Source: Solirhodobacter olei
Lineage (GTDB): Bacteria; Pseudomonadota; Alphaproteobacteria; Rhodobacterales; Rhodobacteraceae
DNA: 64,000 bases
Direction: 5' to 3'
Assembly (NCBI RefSeq): GCF_004010155.1
Contig: NZ_RRYH01000005.1
Location: forward strand, 1-64,000
Shown: positions 1 to 7,992 of the stretch, piece after piece
Position numbering within the stretch: position 1 is the stretch's first letter
Layout of the letters: each line of letters opens with the position of its first letter
Notes under the pieces: model-generated
Told to the model about the DNA's origin: nothing
Seen by the model: only the letters and a program-made list of their open reading frames with translations
Database searches by the model: none
Made by a program: the position numbers and the translations under genes

Positions 1-172
1 CCCCCGCCCGGGCGGCCCGCGCGGTCCCGGGCGCGAGGGTGGGAAGCGCGAAGACGGTGGTGCCGGCGGAGGCAAGCCCGGCGGCCCGCGGCGCGGCCCC
101 GGTCCGGGCAAGGGGCCCGGCCGCGGCCCCTCCGGCGGGTCCAGGCCGCGCGGCCCGCGCCGCGACGGCTAG
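1..172 (+). CDS. C-terminal tail of a basic Gly/Pro/Arg/Lys-rich protein (5' end outside window)
   Basis: The frame that enters the window and stops at TAG 170-172 encodes only a low-complexity basic tail, with repeated GGPRRG, GPGKGPG and GPRRDG-type motifs and no folded domain. Tails like this end several RNA-binding proteins in Rhodobacterales, notably RluB-type rRNA pseudouridine synthases and DEAD-box helicases; which one this is cannot be told from the tail. High GC makes alternative frames open here too (one runs 39-269), but this frame has the composition of a real disordered RNA-binding tail and a sensible stop before the next gene. Assignment to a family is inference only. Confidence 0.5.
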   Translation, partial: PRPGGPRGPGREGGKREDGGAGGGKPGGPRRGPGPGKGPGRGPSGGSRPRGPRRDG

Positions 173-270
173 GGGCCCCGGCCGAGGGCTTTCCTGCCCC
201 CAAGGCTTCCGGTCAGCCGCCCCCTCGCCTATATTGACCGCGATGACCGGTCCTAGGAGAGGTGGCTGAG

Positions 271-354
271 ATGTCCGGCAACGGGTTGCGCAAGCTCGCC
301 TTTTTCCTGCTCATCGGCCTCATGGTCTATGTCGCCGTCGCGGGGGGCGCCTGA
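271..354 (+). CDS. 27-residue single-span membrane microprotein
   Basis: An ATG at 271 preceded by AGGAGAGGTGG opens a 27-codon frame: a short polar start (MSGNGLRK), one hydrophobic segment of about 17 residues (residues 10-26) and a Gly-Gly-Ala end. The stop TGA at 352-354 shares one base with the ATG of the xpaC-like gene (TGATG), so the two are translationally coupled. Size, a strong ribosome binding site, hydrophobic helix and coupling all argue for a real gene. The function is unknown; as the first gene of the xpaC-telA unit it may be a small membrane partner of those proteins (inference). Confidence 0.7.
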   Translation: MSGNGLRKLAFFLLIGLMVYVAVAGGA

Positions 355-1247
355 TGGCCCAGCGCTATGGCGGCCGCTATTCCCCGGAAAACGCCCGGCC
401 GCCGGAGGGTGAGGGCACCGCGCCGCAAAGCCCCTTTCACGGCCGCAGGCCCAGCCGCGCCGGCGGGCGGGTCAACGCGCTCTTCCTCGCGCCGCTGATC
501 TTCGCCGTCCTCGCCTTCACCCGCAGCCCCACGGGCCTCGCCCTCTCGCTCGCCGCCTGCGCCACGCTCCTCGCCGCGGCCTGGCTCACGCGCGAGGGGC
601 TTCTGGCCGAAGACGCCTATGAGGCCCGCACGGTGGCCCGCCGCCCGGCCCTGCCGCGCAAGATGATCGGCTCCGTGCTGACCGGCCTCGGCCTCGCGCT
701 CGGCGGTGTCCACCCCGGCGGCGGCCTCCTGCCCCCGCTGATCTTCGCGTTGCTCGGCGCGGGCCTCCACTTCGCGGCCTTCGGCCCCGATCCGCTCTCC
801 GACAAGGGCGCCGAAGGCATCGACCGGGCAGAGACGGACCGCGTCGCCCGCGCCGTGGACGGCGCAGAGGCCTATCTCAGCGCCATGGACGCCGCGATCC
901 GCCGCACCGGCGACCGCCGGCTCACCGACCACGTCGCCCGCTTCAGCGCCGCCGCACGCGAGATGTTCCGCACAATCGAGGCCGATCCCGCCGACCTCGC
1001 CGCCGCGCGCCGCTACCTCGGCGTCTACCTGATGGGCGCCCGCGACGCGACCGAGAGCTTCGCCACGATCTACGCCCGCCACCGCGACCCTGCGGCCCGC
1101 GAGAGCTACGAGGCCCTGCTTTCTGACCTCGAAACCAATTTCCGCGCCCAGACCCGGGCACTTCTGACCAACGACAAGACCAATCTCGACATCCAGATCG
1201 ACGTGCTCAGGGAGCGCCTGCAACAGGAAGGGGTCCGCCCGGGCTGA
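354..1247 (+). CDS. XpaC-family membrane protein (5-bromo-4-chloroindolyl phosphate hydrolysis family)
   Basis: A 297-residue protein with a basic, Pro-rich N-terminus, hydrophobic segments around residues 40-80 and 103-145, and a soluble, charged, mostly helical C-terminal half (about 150-297). This is the layout of the XpaC family. The name comes from an indicator-substrate phenotype in Bacillus; no phosphatase motif is visible and the true role is unknown. XpaC homologues are commonly paired with TelA, as here: telA begins 30 bp downstream. The start codon overlaps the stop of the upstream microprotein, so the unit reads microprotein-xpaC-telA-DUF2927 and probably acts at the cell envelope. 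Confidence 0.8.
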   Translation: MAQRYGGRYSPENARPPEGEGTAPQSPFHGRRPSRAGGRVNALFLAPLIFAVLAFTRSPTGLALSLAACATLLAAAWLTREGLLAEDAYEARTVARRPALPRKMIGSVLTGLGLALGGVHPGGGLLPPLIFALLGAGLHFAAFGPDPLSDKGAEGIDRAETDRVARAVDGAEAYLSAMDAAIRRTGDRRLTDHVARFSAAAREMFRTIEADPADLAAARRYLGVYLMGARDATESFATIYARHRDPAARESYEALLSDLETNFRAQTRALLTNDKTNLDIQIDVLRERLQQEGVRPG

Positions 1248-1277
1248 TCCCGGGCGCGCGCCTTGAAAGGAGAGACG

Positions 1278-2435
1278 ATGACCGAGGACACCGCAAAACC
1301 GGGCCAGGACGCCCTCGCCCCCCTGCCCGAGCCCGCCCCCGAAGTCCCCCCCCTGGCCGAGGCCGCCCCGGATGTCGCCGCCAAGATCGCGAAGCGCATG
1401 GGCGAGATCGACATGGCCAACAGCCAGTCCATCATCCATTTCGGCGCAGCCGCGCAGGGCGAGCTGACCGCCATCTCCGCCTCCATGCTCGAGGGCGTCA
1501 AGAACAAGGACCTCGGCCCGGCGGGCGACAGCCTGCGCGACATCGTGGCCACGATCCGCGGCTTCTCCGTCAAGGAGCTGGAGCCCGGCCGCAAGCGCAG
1601 CTGGTGGGAGCGGCTGACCGGCTCCGGCACCTCGCTCGCCCGCTTCATGGAGAAGTTCGAGGAGGTCCAGGGCCAGATCGACCGCATCACCGAGGATCTC
1701 GACCGCCACGAGCATAAATTGCTGATCGATATCAAGGCGCTGGATCTTCTCTACCAGAAGGCGCTCGGCTTCTATGACGAGCTCGCGCTTTATATCGCGG
1801 CGGGCGAGGCGAAGCTGGGCGAACTCGACACGGCCAGCATCCCCGCCGCGCAGACCGCCGCAGAAACCGCCCCGGAGACGGAGAAGATGCTCAAGGCCCA
1901 GGCCCTGCGCGACCTCCGCGCGGCGCGCGACGACCTCGACCGCCGGGTGCATGACCTGCGGCTCACCCGCCAGGTGACGATGCAATCCCTGCCCTCCATC
2001 CGGCTGGTGCAGGAGAACGACAAGAGCCTCGTGACAAAGATCGGCTCCACTCTCGTCAACACCGTTCCGCTCTGGCAAAGTCAGCTGGCACAGGCGGTGA
2101 CGGTGCAGCGGAGCCAGCAGGCGGCGTCGGCGATCCGCGAAGCAAACGACCTGACCAACACCCTTCTGACCGAGAATGCCGAGATGCTGCAGAACGCCAA
2201 CCGCGAGACCCGCACCCAGATGGAACGCGGCGTCTTCGACGTGGAGGCGGTGCAGAAGGCCAATGACGCGCTGATCGCAACGATCGCCGAAAGCCTGAAG
2301 ATCGCCGACGACGGCAAGGCCAAGCGCGCGGCGGCCGAGGCGCAGCTGGCGAAGATGGAGGCCGACCTGCGCGGCGCCCTCGCCGCCGCCAGGACGCCCG
2401 CGAAGCCGGCGCCGGACGGGGGGGCCAAGGCCTGA
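1278..2435 (+). CDS. TelA-like toxic anion resistance protein
   Basis: A 385-residue protein recognised as the TelA/KlaA family: acidic Pro/Ala-rich N-terminus (to about residue 45), then long amphipathic helices with a KRSWWERLTGSG segment near residue 105 and an Ala/Lys-rich end (AKMEADLRGAL). No membrane span or enzyme motif is seen. TelA relatives were linked to tellurite and colicin resistance on plasmids; chromosomal copies paired with xpaC are usually treated as stress proteins of unknown mechanism. The ATG at 1278 has AAAGGAGAG before it; an earlier in-frame TTG at 1263 overlaps that site and is unlikely. The stop shares its last base with the proposed start of the DUF2927 gene. Confidence 0.85.
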   Translation: MTEDTAKPGQDALAPLPEPAPEVPPLAEAAPDVAAKIAKRMGEIDMANSQSIIHFGAAAQGELTAISASMLEGVKNKDLGPAGDSLRDIVATIRGFSVKELEPGRKRSWWERLTGSGTSLARFMEKFEEVQGQIDRITEDLDRHEHKLLIDIKALDLLYQKALGFYDELALYIAAGEAKLGELDTASIPAAQTAAETAPETEKMLKAQALRDLRAARDDLDRRVHDLRLTRQVTMQSLPSIRLVQENDKSLVTKIGSTLVNTVPLWQSQLAQAVTVQRSQQAASAIREANDLTNTLLTENAEMLQNANRETRTQMERGVFDVEAVQKANDALIATIAESLKIADDGKAKRAAAEAQLAKMEADLRGALAAARTPAKPAPDGGAKA

Positions 2436-3388
2436 TCCACCGCCGCCCGCCTTTCCGCCTCGGCCTTCGGGCCGGGGCCGCGCTCTTTCTCGCGGCGCTC
2501 TCGGCCTGCGCGCCGCAGGTCGCGCCGGGGCCCTCCTCCGCGCCCGCGCCCGTGGCTTCGCCCGTGCCGCCACCGGAGCCGTCCGAGCTCAGCGCCAGGG
2601 TCGCCGCCTATTATGCGGACTCCCAAAGGCGCATGCTGGCCCGCGGCCTTTTGCGCACCGACGGCGGCGGACCGGACACGCCCTATGACGCACGGCTTCT
2701 GGCCCGCAATTTCAAGGCCATCGCGCTTTTCGACGAATACCGCCCCGGCGACGGCCCCGACGACGGCCACGTCACCCCCGACCGCATCCGCCGGTGGGAG
2801 GAGCCGGTCCACATGGCCCTCACCTTCGGCGCCACTGTCCCGGCAGAGGAGCAGAGCCGCGACACCGCCTTCGTCACCCGCTACGCCGCGCGGCTCTCCC
2901 GCCTCACCGGCCTGCCGATCAGCGTCGGCGCCGAACCCGGCAATTTCCACGTGCTGGTCCTCAATGAGGACGAACGCCGGGCCATCGGCCCCACGCTCCG
3001 CACCCTGATCCCCGGCATCGACCGCCACACCGTCCGGACGATCGAGACGATGCCGCTCAGCACCTATTGCCTCGTCTTCGCCTTCTCGCCCCCGGGGCGT
3101 TACGTCGACACCCAGGCCGTCGCCGTGATCCGCGCCGAGCATCCGCAGCTGACGCGCGACGGCTGTTACGAGGAGGAACTGGCCCAGGGCCTCGGCCCCT
3201 CGAACGACAGCCCCGAGGCGCGGCCCTCGATCTTCAACGACGACCAGGAATTCGCCTATCTGACGACGCAGGACGCGCTGATCCTGAGGATGCTCTACGA
3301 TCCCCGCCTCGCCCCCGGCATGACGGCGCGGCAGGCCGGCCCCATCGTCGACGCCCTCGCCCAGGACTATCTCGCCCGGCGTCCCTGA
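2435..3388 (+). CDS. DUF2927-family lipoprotein with a non-canonical start codon
   Basis: The reading frame of this DUF2927-type protein continues upstream of its first standard start (GTG 2552) into a textbook lipoprotein signal: basic HRRPPFR, a hydrophobic stretch, and lipobox LSAC with the Cys at 2507-2509. No ATG, GTG or TTG lies in frame ahead of the lipobox. The first possibilities are CTG 2432 or ATC 2435, the latter overlapping the telA stop exactly where a TGATG junction would sit. Starting at 2435 gives 317 residues. The mature domain (about 40-317) is soluble, with YNLRVL-free but family-like segments such as NFHVLVLNEDE and FNDDQEFAYLTTQD. Function unknown; outer-membrane or periplasmic face is inferred from the signal. 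Confidence 0.7.
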   Translation: MHRRPPFRLGLRAGAALFLAALSACAPQVAPGPSSAPAPVASPVPPPEPSELSARVAAYYADSQRRMLARGLLRTDGGGPDTPYDARLLARNFKAIALFDEYRPGDGPDDGHVTPDRIRRWEEPVHMALTFGATVPAEEQSRDTAFVTRYAARLSRLTGLPISVGAEPGNFHVLVLNEDERRAIGPTLRTLIPGIDRHTVRTIETMPLSTYCLVFAFSPPGRYVDTQAVAVIRAEHPQLTRDGCYEEELAQGLGPSNDSPEARPSIFNDDQEFAYLTTQDALILRMLYDPRLAPGMTARQAGPIVDALAQDYLARRP

Positions 3389-3507
3389 CGCAGCACCCCT
3401 GCGGGCGGCCCCGATACGGGGTCCCCGGGGCGCCTCTTTCGTTTGTGGCCGCGGCCTCGCTGGTCTAAGGTCGTTTTCAGAGGCAGAAGCAGGAACCAGG
3501 GCCGCGA

Positions 3508-4530
3508 ATGACGGCGCTGCAGAAATACCAAAGGCTGGAATGTTCGGGGCTCTGGCGCGATGCGCCGGAGGCGCAGCGGCGTGACGTCATCGTCTCGTTC
3601 CGCGACGCCACGCTGATCATCTCCGACAGCCGCTCCGACATCCCGCTCAGCCATTGGTCGCTGCCAGCGGTCGAACGCGCCAACCCCGGTGCGATGCCCG
3701 CGATCTTCCGCCCCGGCGCCGACTCCGACGAGACGCTGGAAATCGACGACAGCGACATGATCGGCGCGCTGACCACGGTAAGCGCGGCGGTGGAGGCCTG
3801 GCAGCCCCGCCCCGGCCGGATGCGCGGCTGGCTTCTCGGCGGCGCGCTTCTCGCCGTCGCGGCGGTGCTGATCTTCTGGATGCCCGGCGCGCTGATCAGC
3901 CATACCGCGCAGGTCGTTCCCTGGGCCAAGCGCCAGCAGATCGGCCACGACCTTCTGGCCAATATCGAACACATCTCCGGCACCCCCTGCGAGGCCGCGC
4001 CCGCCAACCGGATCCTGACGAAATTCGCCACCCGCCTCTTCGGCAATGCCGCGCCGCTGATCGAGGTGATGCGCCAGCTGCCCGTCTCCGCCGCGCATCT
4101 GCCCGGCGGGATCCTCCTCGTGAACCACAAGCTGATCGAGGATCACGAGGGCCCGGACGTGCTCGCCGGCTACCTGCTGGCAGAGGCCGCCCGCGCCCGC
4201 GACGAGGACCCGCTTCTGCCGCTCCTGCGCTGGGCCGGATTACGGGCGAGCTTCACGCTTCTGACCACCGGCAACCTGCCCGACGGGGCGATGAAGGGCT
4301 ATGGCGAGGCGCTTCTCAGCCGTACGCCGATCCCGGTCACCGCCTCCGAGCTGGCGCCGATCTTCCGCGCCGCCGGCGTGCCAAGCACCCCCTATGCCAA
4401 GGCCGCCGCCCCCGCCGAGGGCGATCTCGACCCGCTGGTGACCGACGATCCCTTCGCCAAGGGGCCGGAGCCGCAGCCGCTGATGAGCGACGACGACTGG
4501 GTGGCGCTGCAGGGGATCTGTGTCCGCTGA
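3508..4530 (+). CDS. Membrane-anchored M48-like protein lacking the HExxH zinc motif (probable pseudopeptidase)
   Basis: A 340-residue protein with a cytoplasmic domain (1-105), one transmembrane segment (about 107-126) and a C-terminal domain. Residues 197-235 follow the pattern of M48 metallopeptidases: the LPGGILLVNHKLIE strand is the family's PGG-hydrophobic stretch, and DVLAGYLLAEAARARD matches the helix that normally carries HExxH. Here both zinc histidines are replaced (A225 and R229), while the central Glu (E226) is kept. Hydrolytic activity is therefore unlikely. A DWVALQGIC segment closes the protein. The relation to M48 is inferred from this segment only. It is separated from the DUF2927 gene by 119 bp. 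Confidence 0.6.
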   Translation: MTALQKYQRLECSGLWRDAPEAQRRDVIVSFRDATLIISDSRSDIPLSHWSLPAVERANPGAMPAIFRPGADSDETLEIDDSDMIGALTTVSAAVEAWQPRPGRMRGWLLGGALLAVAAVLIFWMPGALISHTAQVVPWAKRQQIGHDLLANIEHISGTPCEAAPANRILTKFATRLFGNAAPLIEVMRQLPVSAAHLPGGILLVNHKLIEDHEGPDVLAGYLLAEAARARDEDPLLPLLRWAGLRASFTLLTTGNLPDGAMKGYGEALLSRTPIPVTASELAPIFRAAGVPSTPYAKAAAPAEGDLDPLVTDDPFAKGPEPQPLMSDDDWVALQGICVR

Positions 4531-4537
4531 GGGCGCC

Positions 4538-5065
4538 TCAGTTGCCGGCCCGGAGCCGCATCGGCACCGTCCGGGTCCAGATCTTGAACATCGCCTCTGT
4601 CCCGGCCTTTTCCTGGGGCCCCCGCCCCGGGTTCAGCCGCCCATCGGTCCAGGCGAACCGGTAACCGCGGGGCACGACCATCGCCGCCGAAAGGGCCGTG
4701 CCGTCGGCCCCCGCCTGCCCTGATCTCTGCCCCGTCTGCGTCCGCGCCTGCCCGCCGGCGGGCACCTGCGCCTGCATCACGGCCCGGCCCGGGGCGGACG
4801 CGCGTACCGTCGCCGCCCGGATCACCGTCGGCCGATAGCCGCAGAGCACCTGCTTGGCATTGTCGATCCGCGGCACCCAGGTCACATGCCCGTCATAGCC
4901 CGCGCGCATGTAGACGCAGCCACGGCTGTCGACGAATTGCCGCCCGGTGAAACTCGCCGGCGGCGGGTTCGTCGGCGGCCCGACCTGCGCGATTGTCCTC
5001 GCGCCGGAAACAACCGGGCTTCCAACACCGAGCGCCAGCACCATGGCAACAAGCCTGAACCGCAT
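4538..5065 (-). CDS. Exported protein resembling the N-terminal half of Rhodobacterales SPOR proteins
   Basis: Signal peptide at residues 1-22 (MRFRLVAMVLALGVGSPVVS), then a conserved block with two cysteines (GRQFVDSRGCVYMRAGYDG...VLCGYRP, about 40-82), a Gln/Ala/Gly-rich linker, and a Trp-containing block YRFAWTDGRLNPGRG near residue 135. In Rhodobacterales such blocks occur ahead of a peptidoglycan-binding SPOR domain; no SPOR domain follows here, so this is either a short relative or a shortened copy. The start at 5065 is chosen because AAAGGGGG precedes it; a frame-compatible ATG nine codons upstream has no such site. Role in the envelope is inferred. Confidence 0.6.
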   Translation of the reverse strand: MRFRLVAMVLALGVGSPVVSGARTIAQVGPPTNPPPASFTGRQFVDSRGCVYMRAGYDGHVTWVPRIDNAKQVLCGYRPTVIRAATVRASAPGRAVMQAQVPAGGQARTQTGQRSGQAGADGTALSAAMVVPRGYRFAWTDGRLNPGRGPQEKAGTEAMFKIWTRTVPMRLRAGN

Positions 5066-5131
5066 AAAACCCCCTTTGGCAGCCCCGTGCATTTTGCCGG
5101 AGGCGGACGAGTCGGTAAAGAGGGGGCTACC

Positions 5132-5770
5132 CTATTTTGTGCCGAACATGCGGTCCCCCGCATCCCCTAGACCAGGGACAATATATCCGTGGTCGTTCAG
5201 GTGATCGTCCACAGCCGCTGTGACGATCGGCACGTCCGGATGGGCCTGCCGCATCCGTTCGATCCCCTCCGGCGCGGCCAGAAGGCAGAGGAAGCGGATA
5301 TTCTTCGCTCCCGACTGTTTCAGCAGGTCCACGGCGGCGGCAGAAGAATTGCCCGTCGCCAGCATGGGATCGACCACGATCACCATCCGGTCGTCCAGCT
5401 CTGCCGGCACCTTGTAGTAATACTGCACCGGCTGGAGCGTTTCCGGATCACGGTACAATCCCACGAAGCCCACGCGTGCCGCCGGCACCAGCTCCAGAAT
5501 CCCGTCCAGAAGCCCGTTCCCGGCGCGCAGGATAGAGACCAGAACCAGCTTCTTGCCCTCCAGCGCCGGGGCGTCCATCTCGCAAAGCGGCGTCTCGATC
5601 CGCCGCGTCGTCATCGGCAGCCCGCGCGTCACCTCATAGGCCAGAAGCTGCGAGATCTCGCGCAGAAGCCGCCGGAAGCTCGCCGTCGAGGTCTCCTTGT
5701 CACGCATGATCGTCAGCTTGTGCTGCACCAGCGGGTGGCTGACTACGGTCAGGTGCTCGGTCTCGGTCAT
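5132..5770 (-). CDS. upp: Uracil phosphoribosyltransferase
   Basis: A 212-residue enzyme that makes UMP from uracil and PRPP. The type I PRTase PRPP loop is clear (DPMLATGNS, residues 134-142), as is the uracil-binding C-terminal [18 protein letters not shown]. The open frame extends far upstream through add, but the ATG at 5770 matches the family start and overlaps the add stop codon in an ATGA junction, so translation is coupled. It is the last gene of the cdd-deoA-deoB-add-upp salvage operon and uses the uracil that can be released from uridine or deoxyuridine by the upstream steps. Confidence 0.97.
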   Translation of the reverse strand: MTETEHLTVVSHPLVQHKLTIMRDKETSTASFRRLLREISQLLAYEVTRGLPMTTRRIETPLCEMDAPALEGKKLVLVSILRAGNGLLDGILELVPAARVGFVGLYRDPETLQPVQYYYKVPAELDDRMVIVVDPMLATGNSSAAAVDLLKQSGAKNIRFLCLLAAPEGIERMRQAHPDVPIVTAAVDDHLNDHGYIVPGLGDAGDRMFGTK

Positions 5771-6750
5771 GCGGCGGTCTCCAGCTGTTTCAGAATACGG
5801 GCGCGGGTCGCCTCGTCGCAGAATGCGGCCTCGGCGGCAACCTTGTGAAGGCGCAGGAACTGCCCCTCGTCCCAGTCGAAAGCCTCGGCCAGCCGCTCGT
5901 GCTCGCGCGTCATCGTGGTGTGGAAGAACGGCGGATCGTCGGTCGAGATGGTCACCTTCACCCCGCGCCGGTCCAGCTCCGCGATCGGATGCTCGCGCCA
6001 TTTGTAAAGCCCCAGCGCCACGTTCGATCCGGGGCAGACCTCCAGCACCACGCCCTGCTCGGCCAGCTCGTCGACCAGCGCCAGGTCCTCGATCGCGCGG
6101 ACGCCGTGGCCGATCCGTTCCACCTTCAGATCCGCCAGCGCGTCGCGCACGCTCTCCGGCCCGCCCCATTCGCCGGCATGGGCAGTCAGCCGCAGCCCGG
6201 CCTCGCGGGCCGCATCAAAAGCCCAGGCGAAATCCTTGGGCTTGTGCAGTTTCTCGTCCCCGGCAAGTCCGAAGCCGGTCAGGAAATCCCCCGCCGTCTC
6301 GGCCGCGCAAAGCGCGGTCTCCCGCGCCGCCTCCGGCCCGATATGACGGACGGCGGTGACGATGGCGCGCAAGGTGATCCCGTCGCGTTTCTCTGCGATT
6401 TCAGCGGCTTCCCGGATGGCGTTCAGGTAGTCGCGCCAGGCAGAGACATCCCGCCCGCCGCAGAAATCGGGCGACAGGAAGCATTCCGAATAGATCACCC
6501 CGTTCGCCGCGCTCTCCTCCAGCACCGCAAGCGTCAGACGGTGGTAATCCTCCGGCGTCCGCAGCACCGAGGTCGCCGCGTCATAGACCTTCAGGAAATG
6601 CCAGAAATCGGTGTAGCTGTAATGCCCGGCCTCGTCGAAGATGCCCGCGATATCGGCATGCTTCTCCCGCGCCATGCCGCGGATGAAGGCCGGCGGCGCG
6701 GCCCCTTCCAGGTGCAGGTGCAGTTCGACCTTGGGTGACGTCTTGCTCAT
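5767..6750 (-). CDS. add: Adenosine deaminase
   Basis: A 327-residue amidohydrolase that deaminates (deoxy)adenosine to (deoxy)inosine. The zinc ligands HLHLEG (H11, H13) open the protein; the [10 protein letters not shown] segment, with zinc and catalytic residues, and the late STDDPPFF aspartate pair are all present. The N-terminal [16 protein letters not shown] matches bacterial Add rather than adenine deaminase, although the two are close and the deaminase specificity is inferred partly from the operon. It starts 12 bp after the deoB stop and its stop overlaps the upp start. Confidence 0.9.
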   Translation of the reverse strand: MSKTSPKVELHLHLEGAAPPAFIRGMAREKHADIAGIFDEAGHYSYTDFWHFLKVYDAATSVLRTPEDYHRLTLAVLEESAANGVIYSECFLSPDFCGGRDVSAWRDYLNAIREAAEIAEKRDGITLRAIVTAVRHIGPEAARETALCAAETAGDFLTGFGLAGDEKLHKPKDFAWAFDAAREAGLRLTAHAGEWGGPESVRDALADLKVERIGHGVRAIEDLALVDELAEQGVVLEVCPGSNVALGLYKWREHPIAELDRRGVKVTISTDDPPFFHTTMTREHERLAEAFDWDEGQFLRLHKVAAEAAFCDEATRARILKQLETAA

Positions 6751-6762
6751 AAGTCCCTCGTT

Positions 6763-7992
6763 TCAATGGCTCGCGGCCGGCCCGAGGAAGCTCCGCCCCG
6801 GCCCCCTTGGCGCAACGCCCAGATGCGCGGCGACAGATGCCCCGACATCGGCAAAGGCCACAAGCCCGATCTCGCCCGCGCCCGCCCCATGGACCAGAAC
6901 CGGCACCCGCTCGCGCGTGTGGTCCGATCCGCTCCAGGACGGGTCGTTGCCATGATCGGCAGTGAAGATCGCCAGGTCCCCGGGCCGAAGCCGCTTCAGG
7001 AAGGCTCCGGCGCGTTCATCGAACCATTCCAGCGCCCCGGCGTAGCCCGAGATGTCGCGCCGGTGGCCGTAGATACTGTCGAACTCGACAAAGTTGGCAA
7101 ACGTAAAGGACCCGGGCTCCGCGCTGCCAGCGAGCCCCATCAATTGTTCGAAAAGGTCAGCATCGGATTTGCCCTTATGCAGCTTTCCGATCCCCCGCAT
7201 GGAGAAGATATCGCCGATCTTGCCCACCGCATGGGTCGCAAAGCCCGCCTCCGCCACCCAGTCGAGCAGCGTCGGCGCGGGCGGCGCGATGGCGAAGTCG
7301 CGGCGGTTCGCGGTGCGGGTGAAATTGCCGGGCGCGCCGACGAAGGGCCGCGCGATGACGCGGCCGACCTTCATCGCGTGCAGCGTCGGCGCCAGCGCCT
7401 CGCAAAGCGCGACGAGCCGCTCCAGCCCGAAGCTCTCCTCATGCGCCGCGATCTGGAACACGCTGTCGGCCGAGGTGTAGCAGATCGGCCAGCCGGTCCG
7501 CAGATGCTCCTCGCCCAGCCGCGCGATGATCTCGGTGCCCGAGGCGTGGCAATTGCCGAGGATCCCCTCTGTCCCCGCCTTCGCGCAGACCTCCGACACC
7601 AGCGCGTCCGGAAAGGCGGGCTCCGTCGCCGGAAAATAGGCCCAGTCCCAGGGCACGGGCACGCCGGCAAGCTCCCAGTGGCCCGAGGGCGTGTCCTTGC
7701 CCTTCGACACCTCCGTCGCCGCCCCCCAGCGCCCGGCGGGCCGCGCGCCAAGCCCCGGCGTCTTGGCGCCGGAGGCCAGCCGGATCGCCGCCCCCAGCCC
7801 CAGCGCGTCGAGATTGGGCATCCGCAGCGGCCCCGTCCGCCCCTCCTCCGCCCGGCCCGCCGCGCAGGCCTCGGCGATATGGCCCAGCGTGTTCGCGCCG
7901 GTATCCGGCACGCCCGCGTTGAAGAAGGCGCCCGCATCCGGCGCGCCGCCGCAGCCGACGGAATCCATCACGATCAAGAACGCGCGCGCCAT
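6763..7992 (-). CDS. deoB: Phosphopentomutase
   Basis: A 409-residue member of the alkaline-phosphatase superfamily that interconverts (deoxy)ribose 1-phosphate and 5-phosphate. Metal-binding blocks are visible at the N-terminus (FLIVMDSVGCGGAPDA, D10) and near the C-terminus (FTADHGNDPSWSGSDHTRE), together with the DTGANTLGHIAE segment characteristic of DeoB. The start at 7992 shares one base with the deoA stop (TGATG). It takes the deoxyribose 1-phosphate made by DeoA towards deoxyribose 5-phosphate and glycolysis; no deoC aldolase is in the window. Confidence 0.97.
   Translation of the reverse strand: MARAFLIVMDSVGCGGAPDAGAFFNAGVPDTGANTLGHIAEACAAGRAEEGRTGPLRMPNLDALGLGAAIRLASGAKTPGLGARPAGRWGAATEVSKGKDTPSGHWELAGVPVPWDWAYFPATEPAFPDALVSEVCAKAGTEGILGNCHASGTEIIARLGEEHLRTGWPICYTSADSVFQIAAHEESFGLERLVALCEALAPTLHAMKVGRVIARPFVGAPGNFTRTANRRDFAIAPPAPTLLDWVAEAGFATHAVGKIGDIFSMRGIGKLHKGKSDADLFEQLMGLAGSAEPGSFTFANFVEFDSIYGHRRDISGYAGALEWFDERAGAFLKRLRPGDLAIFTADHGNDPSWSGSDHTRERVPVLVHGAGAGEIGLVAFADVGASVAAHLGVAPRGPGRSFLGPAASH

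Noticed and set aside
327-2573. 748-codon minus-strand open frame over xpaC-telA
   Set aside because: High GC third-position bias keeps the antisense frame open; the sense genes have recognisable families and ribosome binding sites.
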